DNA from: Enterobacter huaxiensis
Lineage (GTDB): Bacteria; Pseudomonadota; Gammaproteobacteria; Enterobacterales; Enterobacteriaceae
Direction of reading: 5' to 3'
DNA length: 64,000 bases
Assembly: GCF_003594935.2 (NCBI RefSeq)
Contig: NZ_CP043342.1
Span: forward strand, 4,030,001-4,094,000
Shown here: piece after piece, positions 30,345-38,440 of the stretch
Layout of the letters: every line of letters begins with the position of its first letter
Numbering within the stretch: position 1 is the stretch's first letter
Translations under genes and position numbers: made by a program
The notes under the pieces: generated by a model
The model's input: the letters and a program-made list of their open reading frames with translations, nothing else
What the model was told of the DNA's origin: nothing
The model's database searches: none

Positions 30345-30480
30345 ACGCAGTTTAATAGAAACGATCGTCTGGCGAGAATAAAAAGTGGACCAAACGGTCA
30401 AAATTTACATTGCAGCAACAAAAAACAGCTTAAAGAACCTCACTTTTAATGCGTTAAGCAAAATAAACACCCATAACAGA

Positions 30481-30511
30481 TAAAATAAAAGGGCAATAAA
30501 ATATTGCCCTA
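30481..30511 (-). terminator. Terminator after dapB
   Basis: GGGCAATA (30491-30498) pairs with TATTGCCC (30502-30509) around AAA. Read on the minus strand it is followed by TTTTATTTTA, a good rho-independent terminator for dapB. Confidence 0.88.
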
Positions 30512-30563
30512 TGCAATCAATTAATTACGACTGCAATAACCACATCACGATGGGTAATAACAC

Positions 30564-31385
30564 TTACAAATCGTTGAGATTTAGGACATCTCGCATATCA
30601 AAAAGACCGTTACGCTTCCCTTTCAGCCATAGTGCGGAGCGAACGGCGCCGTTTGCAAACGTCATGCGGCTGGATGCTTTATGCGTGATTTCGACTCTTT
30701 CGCCAATATCGGCAAACATAGCGGTATGTTCGCCGACAATATCGCCCGCGCGGACGGTGGCAAACCCAATGGTGCCGGGCACGCGCTCGCCGGTATGGCC
30801 TTCGCGAGAGTAGACCGCGATGTCTTTCAACTCTTTATCCATTGCATAAGCAATCGCTTCGCCCATTGCCAGCGCCGTGCCTGATGGGGCATCGACTTTA
30901 TGGCGATGGTGAGCTTCGACAATTTCAATGTCGGTGTAGTCGCCCATCACCTTCGCCGCCTTCTCCAGCAGCTTCAGCATCACGTTAACCCCTACGCTAA
31001 AGTTCGCCGCGAAGACAATTGCAATTTCAGCGGATGCGTCCTGAATGGCTTGTTTACCGGCATCGTCAAAACCGGTGGTACCAATTACCATCCCTTTACC
31101 GTGCTGACGGCAAAACGCCAGGTGAGCCAGCGTGCCTTCCGGGCGCGTAAAATCGATAAACACGTCAAAGTCATCTTTTACGGCCTCCAGGCTGCTCTGC
31201 ACGGTTACGCCCATCTGACCTGCGCCCGCCAGCTCGCCTGCATCGGCTCCCAGGAGTGATGAACCTTCACGCTCCAGCGCCGCGCCAAGCGCCACGCCAT
31301 CCATCTGTAGTGCCGCCTGAATCAGCTGACGGCCCATACGTCCACCCGCGCCCGCAATGGCGACGCGGATCTGTGCATCATGCAT
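30564..31385 (-). CDS. dapB: 4-hydroxy-tetrahydrodipicolinate reductase DapB
   Basis: NAD(P)H-dependent step of lysine and diaminopimelate synthesis; 273 residues as in E. coli. The dinucleotide-binding motif IAGAGGRMGRQLI is at the N-terminus. The catalytic EAHHRHKVDAPSGTALAMGE is intact. In E. coli the next gene is rihC; here it is the regulator of block A. Confidence 0.97.
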   Translation of the reverse strand: MHDAQIRVAIAGAGGRMGRQLIQAALQMDGVALGAALEREGSSLLGADAGELAGAGQMGVTVQSSLEAVKDDFDVFIDFTRPEGTLAHLAFCRQHGKGMVIGTTGFDDAGKQAIQDASAEIAIVFAANFSVGVNVMLKLLEKAAKVMGDYTDIEIVEAHHRHKVDAPSGTALAMGEAIAYAMDKELKDIAVYSREGHTGERVPGTIGFATVRAGDIVGEHTAMFADIGERVEITHKASSRMTFANGAVRSALWLKGKRNGLFDMRDVLNLNDL

Positions 31386-31517
31386 AGTTATTCTCTTACG
31401 TTAAAATGATGTAAATCGTTTTCAGATTAACCAGCCTTCGCAGAGGCTGCCACAGAAAACGCCGATAATTAGAATTTAATGATAAACAGGGAGAGATATC
31501 AGTGAAAGACATGATCG

Positions 31518-32525
31518 TTAGCGAAAGCCGCATGATTCCCGCACTACCAGCGCGGGCGGCAGGATGATCCGTTTTGCGGGTTCGTCGTTGCCCCGTATGC
31601 GGCTGTACAGTAACTCTCCCGCCTTACGACCAATCTCTTTCGCCGCCACCGATACGGTGGTCAATGCGGGCTGCACCAGAGCCGCTTCGGTAATATCATC
31701 GAAACCGACCAGCGCAAAATCACGTCCCGCCTCACGGCCCATCTTGCGTAGGCTTTGCATTACCCCCAGCGCCACAATATCCTGATAGCAAATCGCCGCG
31801 CTGATGTGTGGATGCTCAAGGAGTAACGCCTCCGCCACGCGCGCGCCGTCGCTTTGGCTGGCCTGTGAGGTTCTGATCCAGGCTGGATTCGGCGTCACGC
31901 CGTACTCCAGCAGCTTGCTGGTAAAGCCCCCAATACGCTGCGCCCGAGAGCCCGAATTCTGGCTCCCTCCGATGAACGCAATGTGCCGATGACCCATTCT
32001 GAGCAGATGCTCCGTCGCCAACTGCGTGCCTAAGAAGTTATCCGTTCCGACAAAATCAAAATCCGGATCGTTCAGCGGGCGCACAACCATGATAGCCGGA
32101 ATATTGCGCCGCTTCAGACCCTCAAAAAAGGCCTGCGGCGTTTCTCGAGCCGCACACAGCACCATACCGCCGACGTTATTACGCATCAGTGAATCAACAA
32201 ATTTTTGCTGTCGCTCTGCCGATTCCTCGCTATTCGCCAGAAACAGCATCAGCTCGTGGCGCTCCATTTCATGACTTAGCCCCGCCGTCATCTCACCGTA
32301 AAAAGGGTTGGTGATATCGTGCAAGAGCAGCCCGACCTGGTTACTGCTGCGGTTACGTAAATTGGCAGCCGTCTGGTTATAGACGTAGCCGGACTCATCC
32401 AGCGCCTTAAGTACGCGCTCGCGCGTGCTTTGCGAGATGCGGCCTTTATTGCAGAGCACCATAGAGACCGTCGCCGTCGACACGCCGGCGCGTTTCGCGA
32501 CATCGGCCAGTGTAATTCCCGTCAT
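31518..32525 (-). CDS. LacI-family regulator of the block A sugar system
   Basis: 335 residues. The N-terminal helix-turn-helix is LADVAKRAGVSTATVSMVL, with a hinge helix near residues 45-60 (NQTAANLRNRSSNQVGLLL). A periplasmic-binding-like sensor domain follows, including DNFLGTQLATEHLL, GFDDITEAALVQPALTTV and the C-terminal PPALVVRESCG. AAGGAG precedes the ATG. It is transcribed away from the isomerase/PTS genes. A palindrome of the type that recurs at their promoter lies 24 bases before its own start, so it probably represses both directions. The inducer is unknown. It is not a clear orthologue of any E. coli regulator I know. Confidence 0.85.
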   Translation of the reverse strand: MTGITLADVAKRAGVSTATVSMVLCNKGRISQSTRERVLKALDESGYVYNQTAANLRNRSSNQVGLLLHDITNPFYGEMTAGLSHEMERHELMLFLANSEESAERQQKFVDSLMRNNVGGMVLCAARETPQAFFEGLKRRNIPAIMVVRPLNDPDFDFVGTDNFLGTQLATEHLLRMGHRHIAFIGGSQNSGSRAQRIGGFTSKLLEYGVTPNPAWIRTSQASQSDGARVAEALLLEHPHISAAICYQDIVALGVMQSLRKMGREAGRDFALVGFDDITEAALVQPALTTVSVAAKEIGRKAGELLYSRIRGNDEPAKRIILPPALVVRESCGFR

Positions 32526-32548
32526 GTTGTCTCCTTCATCGTCACTAC

Positions 32549-32566
32549 AGGTTAATCGAATAACCT
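32549..32566. promoter_or_regulatory. Operator palindrome 1 (block A)
   Basis: AGGTTAATCGAATAACCT, an 18-bp near-perfect palindrome with a central CG, typical of LacI-family operators. It sits 24 bases upstream of the regulator's ATG. Confidence 0.7.
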
Positions 32567-32584
32567 GTTTTTTGCATTTATCCC

Positions 32585-32600
32585 TGTGAGGCTCTTCACA
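32585..32600. promoter_or_regulatory. CRP site in the block A divergent promoter
   Basis: TGTGA-GGCTCT-TCACA, a full match to both CRP half-sites. It lies between operators 1 and 2, so it may serve either direction. Confidence 0.78.
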
Positions 32601-32625
32601 TTCCCGCTGCCGATCTGGATTCCAT

Positions 32626-32656
32626 TGCTATTTATGGCGGGTTAATCGCGTTAACC
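32626..32656 (+). promoter_or_regulatory. Probable -10 and operator palindrome 2 (block A)
   Basis: An extended -10 candidate, TGCTATTTA (32626-32634), is followed at 32640-32656 by GGTTAATCGCGTTAACC, a variant operator one base longer than the others. Transcription starting about seven bases after the -10 would begin inside this operator, which suits repression. The assignment is by eye. Confidence 0.5.
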
Positions 32657-32671
32657 ACTCTTCTCAAATGC

Positions 32672-32687
32672 GGTTAATCGAATAACC
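32672..32687. promoter_or_regulatory. Operator palindrome 3 (block A)
   Basis: GGTTAATCGAATAACC, identical to the core of operator 1. Located 25 bases before the isomerase ATG. Confidence 0.7.
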
Positions 32688-32712
32688 TTAAATAACGATT
32701 ACGGAGGATACA

Positions 32713-34455
32713 ATGACAACCTACGATAAATTCCCCACGGTGGCGATACGGGGTTATGACGACAGCGCCTGGCAAGGCTGGGAGGCGATTACCCGCATCC
32801 TTGAGGCACAAACCCAACAGCGCAGCCGCACGGTGCTGGTGATAGATTGCTATCCGGGCGTGCGCATGACCGAGCTTGAAGAGAACGTGCTGCCGCGTCT
32901 ACGCCCGACGCTGGCGATCGATGCCGAACAGGCGCGACGGGATGAGTGTGCCATCCATGAGATGCTGGCGCGCAACCTCACCGACGATCGCGTCTTTGGC
33001 GTTCTCTCCTGCCACCAGCTGGGTGAATTTTTCGATTCAGCGCGCCTGGAGGCGTTGCAGGATCGGGTGAACCAGTGTTCCGAGGGGCTGATTGTTATCT
33101 ACGGAGCCGGTGCGACGCTTGTTCATCCGGGTGATGTGCTGGTATATGCCGATCTGCCGCGCTGGGAGATCCAGCAGCGTATGCGCCGGGGTGAGACAGG
33201 AAACTGGGGCGCAGGGAATCAGCAGGAAGATATGCTTCGTCGCTACAAGCGCGCCTTTTTTGTCGAGTGGCGCGTCTTCGATCGCCACAAAACGCCGCTG
33301 CTCAGGCGCACCGATTATGTACTGGATACAACCCAGCCGGACCAGCCCGCGATGGTCAGCGGCGAGGCCCTGCGAGCCGGGCTGAAGCAGATAACCACCC
33401 AGCCTTTCCGCGTGGCGCCTTTTTTCGATCCCGGCGTCTGGGGCGGCCAGTGGATGAAGCAGCAATTCAATCTCGATCCCTCTGCACCCAATTACGCATG
33501 GTGTTTTGACTGTGTGCCCGAGGAGAACAGCCTGTTACTGCGTTTTGGCGCAGTGCGGATCGAGATCCCCTCTCAGGATCTGATTTTACTTGAGCCTCGT
33601 GCTCTGCTGGGCGAGAAGGTTCACGCGCGTTTCGGCGCAGAGTTCCCGATCCGCTTTGACTTCCTCGACACCGTGGGTGGCCAGAATCTGAGCTTTCAGG
33701 TCCACCCCGTTACGGAGTACATCCAGCAGCAGTTTGGGATGCACTATACCCAGGATGAGAGTTATTACATCCTGGAAGCCGAGCCGGGTGCCGTCGTCTA
33801 TCTGGGTACAAAAACCGGCACCGACCCTGAGGCCATGATGGACGATCTCAGGCGCGCGGGTCGCGGTGAAAAACCGTTTGATGACGACCGCTTCGTTAAT
33901 CAGATCCCGGCGAAAAAGCACGACCATTTCCTGATCCCCGCAGGAACAGTGCACTGCTCCGGCGCGGGAACCATGGTGCTGGAGATCAGCGCTACGCCGT
34001 ATATCTTCACCTTCAAACTGTGGGACTGGGGCCGCCTGGGCCTGGACGGGCTGCCGCGCCCGGTACACCTGGAGCACGGTGAAAAGGTGATCGACTGGCA
34101 GCGCGACGCGCAGTGGGTTCATCAGCATCTGGTGAATCAGTTTGAACCTGTCGCGGAGGGAAACGGCTGGCGCGAAGAGCGAACTGGCCTGCACGAGCGT
34201 GAATTTATCGAAACCCGCCGCCACTGGTTTAGCGAACCCGTTGTGCACCACACCGGCGGCGGCGTGAACGTGCTGAACCTGGTAGAGGGCGACGAAGCGA
34301 TTGTCGACAGCCCAACCGGTGCATTTGAGCCGTTTACCGTCCATTACGCCGAAACCTTCATCATTCCGGCCAGCGTGGGGGAATATCGCATTTCACCGTC
34401 AGCCGGTGCTTCCGGCCCCCCCCTGGCGACCATCAAAGCCTGGGTAAGGAGCTAA
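32713..34455 (+). CDS. Two-domain class I mannose-6-phosphate isomerase-like protein
   Basis: 580 residues, against about 390 for E. coli ManA and about 315 for short forms. Residues about 1-200 resemble a nucleoside-kinase-like fold, but I see no GxxxxGK[ST] P-loop; the expected place reads VIDCYPGVRMTE. Residues about 230-580 are the class I isomerase cupin, with likely zinc ligands Gln329 and His331 (SFQVHP), Glu349 (DESYYIL) and His414 (IPAGTVHCSG), all retained. First gene of the PTS operon, with GGAGG before the ATG and only two bases before the IIA gene. It probably isomerises the 6-phosphosugar delivered by the PTS; the substrate is not known. Confidence 0.82.
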   Translation: MTTYDKFPTVAIRGYDDSAWQGWEAITRILEAQTQQRSRTVLVIDCYPGVRMTELEENVLPRLRPTLAIDAEQARRDECAIHEMLARNLTDDRVFGVLSCHQLGEFFDSARLEALQDRVNQCSEGLIVIYGAGATLVHPGDVLVYADLPRWEIQQRMRRGETGNWGAGNQQEDMLRRYKRAFFVEWRVFDRHKTPLLRRTDYVLDTTQPDQPAMVSGEALRAGLKQITTQPFRVAPFFDPGVWGGQWMKQQFNLDPSAPNYAWCFDCVPEENSLLLRFGAVRIEIPSQDLILLEPRALLGEKVHARFGAEFPIRFDFLDTVGGQNLSFQVHPVTEYIQQQFGMHYTQDESYYILEAEPGAVVYLGTKTGTDPEAMMDDLRRAGRGEKPFDDDRFVNQIPAKKHDHFLIPAGTVHCSGAGTMVLEISATPYIFTFKLWDWGRLGLDGLPRPVHLEHGEKVIDWQRDAQWVHQHLVNQFEPVAEGNGWREERTGLHEREFIETRRHWFSEPVVHHTGGGVNVLNLVEGDEAIVDSPTGAFEPFTVHYAETFIIPASVGEYRISPSAGASGPPLATIKAWVRS

Positions 34456-34457
34456 CG

Positions 34458-34886
34458 ATGATTCATTTTATTGTCGCCACGCACGGCCCATTAGCCGCCG
34501 CGCTGCTGGAGAGCGGCCGGATGGTGTACGGCGACCTCCCCGGCGTACACGCTGTTTGCCTGACCGAACAGGCGGGAATAGAGGGCTTCCGGCAGGATTT
34601 CAGCGCCACGCTGGATGCGGCAAGCGTCAACGCCGACGGCGTGCTGGTGCTGTGTGACATGCAAAGCGGCACGCCGTGGAACGTAGCCTGTGAAGCCGCG
34701 TTTAACCCGCATACGCAGCCGCCGGTCGCCGTGGTGGCAGGGGCCAACTTTCCGATGCTGCTGCAAACCGACGAGGTGATGATGGCATGCGATGTTCATC
34801 AGGCTGCCGGGCAGCTTATCGAACTTACTCTGCCAACGCTGGTACAGGCGAAACCGGCAGAGACTGAACAGACAGACGATTTTTAA
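34458..34886 (+). CDS. Mannose-family PTS enzyme IIA
   Basis: 142-residue cytoplasmic IIA of the mannose (EII-Man) family. The phospho-accepting histidine is His9 in FIVATHGPLA. The domain is free-standing, unlike E. coli ManX, where IIA and IIB are fused. It would take phosphate from HPr and pass it to the IIB encoded next. The C-terminus is acidic (TEQTDDF). No enzyme I or HPr gene is nearby, so the general PTS proteins must supply the phosphate. Confidence 0.88.
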   Translation: MIHFIVATHGPLAAALLESGRMVYGDLPGVHAVCLTEQAGIEGFRQDFSATLDAASVNADGVLVLCDMQSGTPWNVACEAAFNPHTQPPVAVVAGANFPMLLQTDEVMMACDVHQAAGQLIELTLPTLVQAKPAETEQTDDF

Positions 34887-34896
34887 GGAGCCGCAT

Positions 34897-35391
34897 ATGA
34901 GTATTTCTTTTGTACGCATTGACGACCGCGTGATCCACGGGCAGCTCATTACACGTTGGGCCAGGGAGCTGCCCTGCGACGGCATCGTTGCCATTGACGA
35001 TGCCGTTGCGGCCGATCCGCTGTTATCGTCGGTCATGAAAGGGGCCGTATCAGATACCAAAGTATGGCTGTTCGATACGGCAACCGCGATCGAAAAACTG
35101 CCAAAAGTGATTGCCAGCGAGAAGCGCTATTTCGTGATTGGCAAATCACCGCTCACGCTGCAGCGCATTGAGCAGGCGGGCATTAGCCTTAAAAACAGTA
35201 ACGGGAAAATAAACGTGGGGCCGATGAGCGCTCGGGCTAACGCGATCGCCATCGGCCCGAATCAGTCGGTAACGAAAGACGAAGCGGCGGCGTTCGAGTG
35301 GCTGACCAGTCAGGGACACGCCATTGAATTCCGCCTGGTTCCCGATGCCAGTTTTTATACCTGGCAGGATGCCAGACAAAAGCTGAAATAA
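34897..35391 (+). CDS. Mannose-family PTS enzyme IIB
   Basis: 164 residues. The family motif RIDDRVIHGQ carries the phosphorylated His14. Residues KINVGPMSARANAIAIG and FRLVPDASFYTWQD fit the IIB fold. The ATG at 34897 follows AAGGAG. The frame is open further upstream through the IIA gene, but that part is not IIB-like. It phosphorylates the sugar as it passes IIC/IID. Confidence 0.9.
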   Translation: MSISFVRIDDRVIHGQLITRWARELPCDGIVAIDDAVAADPLLSSVMKGAVSDTKVWLFDTATAIEKLPKVIASEKRYFVIGKSPLTLQRIEQAGISLKNSNGKINVGPMSARANAIAIGPNQSVTKDEAAAFEWLTSQGHAIEFRLVPDASFYTWQDARQKLK

Positions 35392-35401
35392 GGAGCAGAT
35401 C

Positions 35402-36199
35402 ATGATTATCGAAGCGGCTTTAATTGGCCTGCTGTGTTATCTGGGCGCGCTCAGTAGCCCGTGGCTTTTAGGGCTGACCGGCGGCTGGTATCTCATCTCC
35501 CGGCCGCTCATTTCCGGAATGCTGGTTGGCCTGATCCTGGGCGACATCAAAACCGGGATTATGATTGGCGTAGCGGTACAGGCGGTGTATATCGCAATGG
35601 TAACGCCCGGCGGCTCGATGCCAGCAGATTTAAACTTTGTGGCTTATCCGGCCATTGCGCTGGGGATACTTTCCGGCAAAGGACCTGAGGTTGCCGTCGC
35701 GCTGGCGGCGACGATTGGGATTGCCGGAACCATTCTCTTCAATGCGATGATGGTGCTGAACTCCTTCTGGAACCATCGTGCCGATGTGGCGCTGGAGAAC
35801 GGCGACGAGCGCGGGCTCTACCTTAACAGCGCCGTCTGGCCGCAGGCGATGAATTTTGTGCTGCGCTTTGTGCCTACCTTTATCGCCGTCTTTTTTGGCG
35901 CGCAGTACATTAGCGGTTTTATGGACAGTCTTCCGCACATCGTTCTCTCCACCATGAACGTGCTCGGCGGCATCTTGCCCGCCGTCGGTATTGCCATCCT
36001 GCTTAAGCAGATCATCAAAAGCTATACCATGCTCATCTATTTCCTGGTGGGCTTCGTCTGTATCGTTTTTTTGAAACTCAATATGGTCGCGCTGGTGATC
36101 GTGGGCGCCCTGCTGGCACTGATTCACTACAACTATAAACCCGAGGCACCGCAGGCCGTGGCTTCAGCATCAGCCCCTGACGACGAGGATGAATTCTGA
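35402..36199 (+). CDS. Mannose-family PTS permease IIC
   Basis: 265-residue polytopic protein of the PTS IIC (mannose/sorbose) family. Typical GLILGDIKTGIMIGVAVQAVY and TPGGSMPADLNFVAYPAIAL segments are in the N-terminal half. The tail EAPQAVASASAPDDEDEF is cytoplasmic and acidic. Its stop codon overlaps the IID start by one base (TGATG). Confidence 0.9.
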   Translation: MIIEAALIGLLCYLGALSSPWLLGLTGGWYLISRPLISGMLVGLILGDIKTGIMIGVAVQAVYIAMVTPGGSMPADLNFVAYPAIALGILSGKGPEVAVALAATIGIAGTILFNAMMVLNSFWNHRADVALENGDERGLYLNSAVWPQAMNFVLRFVPTFIAVFFGAQYISGFMDSLPHIVLSTMNVLGGILPAVGIAILLKQIIKSYTMLIYFLVGFVCIVFLKLNMVALVIVGALLALIHYNYKPEAPQAVASASAPDDEDEF

Positions 36200-37017
36200 T
36201 GGAAGAACGTAAACTCACCCGCAAGGATCTGCGCCGCTGCTGGCGAGCGTGGATGATGCATAACCTCTCCTCAATGAGCTTTGAACGCCTTGAATCCTTC
36301 GGCTTTTGCCTGAGCATGCTGCCGGTCGCAAAAAAGCTTTATCCCGACGCGGTACAACGTACCGAGATGCTGCGCCGTCACGCGTCGTTCTACAACACGG
36401 AGCCACAGATTGGCGCGATCGTTAACGGTATGGCGCTGGGTCTGGAGGAGAAAAAAGCCAACGGCGAGCCGATTGACGGTGAAACCATAAACACGCTGAA
36501 GGTAGGCCTGATGGGGCCAATCGCCGGGATCGGTGATTCGATGATCCCCGGGATGCTTATCCCGATCCTCCTTAGCATCGGAATGGCGCTGGCGGCAGGG
36601 GGAAATATCCTCGGCCCGCTGTTTTACACCGTGGCCTGGCTGGCCATCATTATCCCCGGCTCCTGGTTCCTGTTTATGAAAGGCTACCAGATGGGGTCAG
36701 GCTCGGTGGAGATGCTGGTCAGCAGCAAATCTACCCGGCTACGGGAAGCGCTCTCGCTGCTGGGCGTCTTCGTCATGGGCGGCGTGGCGGCGAGCTACGT
36801 AAAGCTCGGCACCGGTCTGGAGTTCATCACCCGGGATGGGGTTAACATTCACATTCAGCAGATGCTGGACGGTATTTTCCCACAGCTGCTTCCGCTGGCG
36901 GTGGTACTGGGGACCTGGTATCTGATGGCAAAACGCGGCGTGTCGCCGGTAAAAGCCATGATATTGCTGCTTATACTGGCAGCGCTTGGCGTGGCGTCCG
37001 GTTTGTTTGCCGGATAA
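36199..37017 (+). CDS. Mannose-family PTS permease IID
   Basis: 272 residues. The soluble N-terminal part includes LTRKDLRRCWRAWM and RRHASFYNTEPQIGAIVNGM, a hallmark of IID, followed by the GPIAGIGDSMIPGM loop and several membrane spans. With IIC it forms the sugar channel. Last gene of the plus-strand operon. Confidence 0.92.
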   Translation: MEERKLTRKDLRRCWRAWMMHNLSSMSFERLESFGFCLSMLPVAKKLYPDAVQRTEMLRRHASFYNTEPQIGAIVNGMALGLEEKKANGEPIDGETINTLKVGLMGPIAGIGDSMIPGMLIPILLSIGMALAAGGNILGPLFYTVAWLAIIIPGSWFLFMKGYQMGSGSVEMLVSSKSTRLREALSLLGVFVMGGVAASYVKLGTGLEFITRDGVNIHIQQMLDGIFPQLLPLAVVLGTWYLMAKRGVSPVKAMILLLILAALGVASGLFAG

Positions 37018-37022
37018 GAAAA

Positions 37023-37043
37023 CCGGGGCAATGCCCCGGCTTC
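37023..37043. terminator. Terminator between the PTS operon and the cupin genes
   Basis: CCGGGGC (37023-37029) pairs with GCCCCGG (37033-37039) around AAT, followed by CTTCTTT. It separates convergent transcription units. Confidence 0.75.
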
Positions 37044-37044
37044 T

Positions 37045-37815
37045 TTATGGATGGAAGTTATTCCACAGTTCTGCGACTTTATCCGGACGCGAAATAAACT
37101 GGAACCGTGCGGGATCGTCAATAAACTGCTGATAAACAGGCGCATCAGTGATGCCGAACTCCGGATAACCGCGCGGCGTAATCATCTGCAGTCGCCCAGG
37201 TCTGTAATGACCGTTGTGCTGCCAGACAATATGATTTCCCTGAACTAAGGGATACCAGGCCAGACCTTTTCGCGCACGAACAGCCTCATACTCAAAGCCA
37301 TATTCTCGATCGCACCACGCACCAAACGTCAGCGGCTCATTGGGCGAGGCCGAAATCGTCGCATGACCCCATCCGGGAGGGACCAGTACCTTTTCACCCG
37401 GCCCCGCGAGCACCGCAAAACAACGTCCCGGATCGTCGTCAACATACACCTGCATGTAGATAATCGCTTTACCCTGCCAGATTTCGTACAGCTCAGGCGG
37501 CGACCATCCGCTGTGCTGGCTAATGCGGTGAACATGCCCCTGGCTGCGGACCGGCTCATCGCCCAGCGTGCCCGCCGCGTAGGTAACCACACCAAAAAGC
37601 AGCATGCGTTTTTCGAGTTCGGGCCTGTCCGCCAGACGCGCCACGTCCATCGCGATAGCATACACCTGTTCAGGCCCTTCGCAGTCCGGATTGCGCAGCG
37701 ACGGGCGGATCTGATCCAGCGTTCTGATCTCCGGCATCGGCCCGGTAACGTCATCTCCGTAGCAAAAACCGAGCGGCTGACGGGTGATGGTCATATCAAG
37801 ACCATAGTTAGCCAT
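37045..37815 (-). CDS. Cupin-type phosphosugar isomerase, GPI family (second of pair)
   Basis: 256 residues with a cupin resembling archaeal-type glucose-6-phosphate isomerase (PF06560-like). Likely metal ligands are His94 and His96 (SQGHVHRIS), Glu108 or Glu111 (PPELYEIW) and His151 (VPPGWGHATIS). It is longer at both ends than the usual approximately 190 residues. The ATG at 37815 overlaps the upstream gene's stop (ATGGCTAA), so the two are coupled. The frame is open further upstream inside that gene, but that part is not conserved. The enzyme may act on the PTS product. Glucose-6-phosphate is not implied, since cells already have Pgi. Confidence 0.78.
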   Translation of the reverse strand: MANYGLDMTITRQPLGFCYGDDVTGPMPEIRTLDQIRPSLRNPDCEGPEQVYAIAMDVARLADRPELEKRMLLFGVVTYAAGTLGDEPVRSQGHVHRISQHSGWSPPELYEIWQGKAIIYMQVYVDDDPGRCFAVLAGPGEKVLVPPGWGHATISASPNEPLTFGAWCDREYGFEYEAVRARKGLAWYPLVQGNHIVWQHNGHYRPGRLQMITPRGYPEFGITDAPVYQQFIDDPARFQFISRPDKVAELWNNFHP

Positions 37816-38362
37816 GGCGCACCTCGTAACCTTCCCCGGAGGCAAAGACCCGCAGGGCGAAGCCCTCTGCCAGCAGCGCATAGTCGTGTCCCGCGATGCC
37901 TGGCCAGACGGCAAGGGAGGATAGCGTCTCGTTGCCAGTGTTAATCAAACGATGCGCTGTAAAAGGAGGAATAATATGCACAGAGCCTGCCGTCACCTGC
38001 TCAAGACGCGCGTCGCCCGCCTCCGTTTGCAACAGCAACAAGCCGCATCCGCGCAGGCCAAAATAGACCTCGCCCTGTTCACGGCGCCGGTGAAAATGAC
38101 CGCGTGTCATAAAAAACTCATCACCGATTTTGCCGGCGTAAAGATGGGTCACGCCGACATACAGCGCCCCATCGTTCGACGGGGTATCGAACATTTCAAC
38201 ATCATAGACGCGCTGCTGCGGTTCGCAGCCACGCCAGGCGTCGTTATCATTGAACACGTCTGGCAGATCGGCGATGTGAGTCGTCTTGCAGAGTAGCGGA
38301 CCGTTAGTGAATACACCGCTGGCCCACGCCACATGGGGTGGCAGGATAATATCAGGGATCAT
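37808..38362 (-). CDS. Cupin-type phosphosugar isomerase, GPI family (first of pair)
   Basis: 184 residues, the usual length for archaeal-type cupin glucose-6-phosphate isomerases. The core reads GDEFFMTRGHFHRR, then GEVYFGLRGCGLLLL. Metal ligands are predicted at His89, His91, Glu98 and His137, almost the same numbering as the known Pyrococcus enzyme (88, 90, 97, 136). GGAGAG precedes the ATG. A palindrome related to the block A operators and a CRP-like site lie upstream, tying it to the convergent PTS operon. Confidence 0.82.
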   Translation of the reverse strand: MIPDIILPPHVAWASGVFTNGPLLCKTTHIADLPDVFNDNDAWRGCEPQQRVYDVEMFDTPSNDGALYVGVTHLYAGKIGDEFFMTRGHFHRRREQGEVYFGLRGCGLLLLQTEAGDARLEQVTAGSVHIIPPFTAHRLINTGNETLSSLAVWPGIAGHDYALLAEGFALRVFASGEGYEVRHG

Positions 38363-38404
38363 GTTTCTCTCCGGCCCGAGGAGAACAACATGATAAGCCT
38401 ACCA

Positions 38405-38420
38405 GATTAAACGATTAACC
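38405..38420. promoter_or_regulatory. Operator palindrome 4 (cupin gene promoter)
   Basis: GATTAAACGATTAACC. On the other strand, GGTTAATCGTTTAATC keeps the GGTTAATCG half of operators 1 and 3 and a diverged second half. 43 bases before the cupin ATG. Confidence 0.6.
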
Positions 38421-38440
38421 TCTTACCCGGAGGCCCACTA

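Noticed and set aside
31518..32525. LacI-family gene as a known E. coli regulator such as MalI or PurR
   Set aside because: Sequence similarity is limited to the family level, and its operator motif differs from theirs.
34458..37017. PTS cluster as the fructoselysine/glucoselysine (gfr), sorbose or glucosaminate system
   Set aside because: Those have SIS deglycases, sorbose-phosphate reductase or dehydratase/aldolase genes and, for some, sigma-54 activators. None is here; the regulator is LacI-type.
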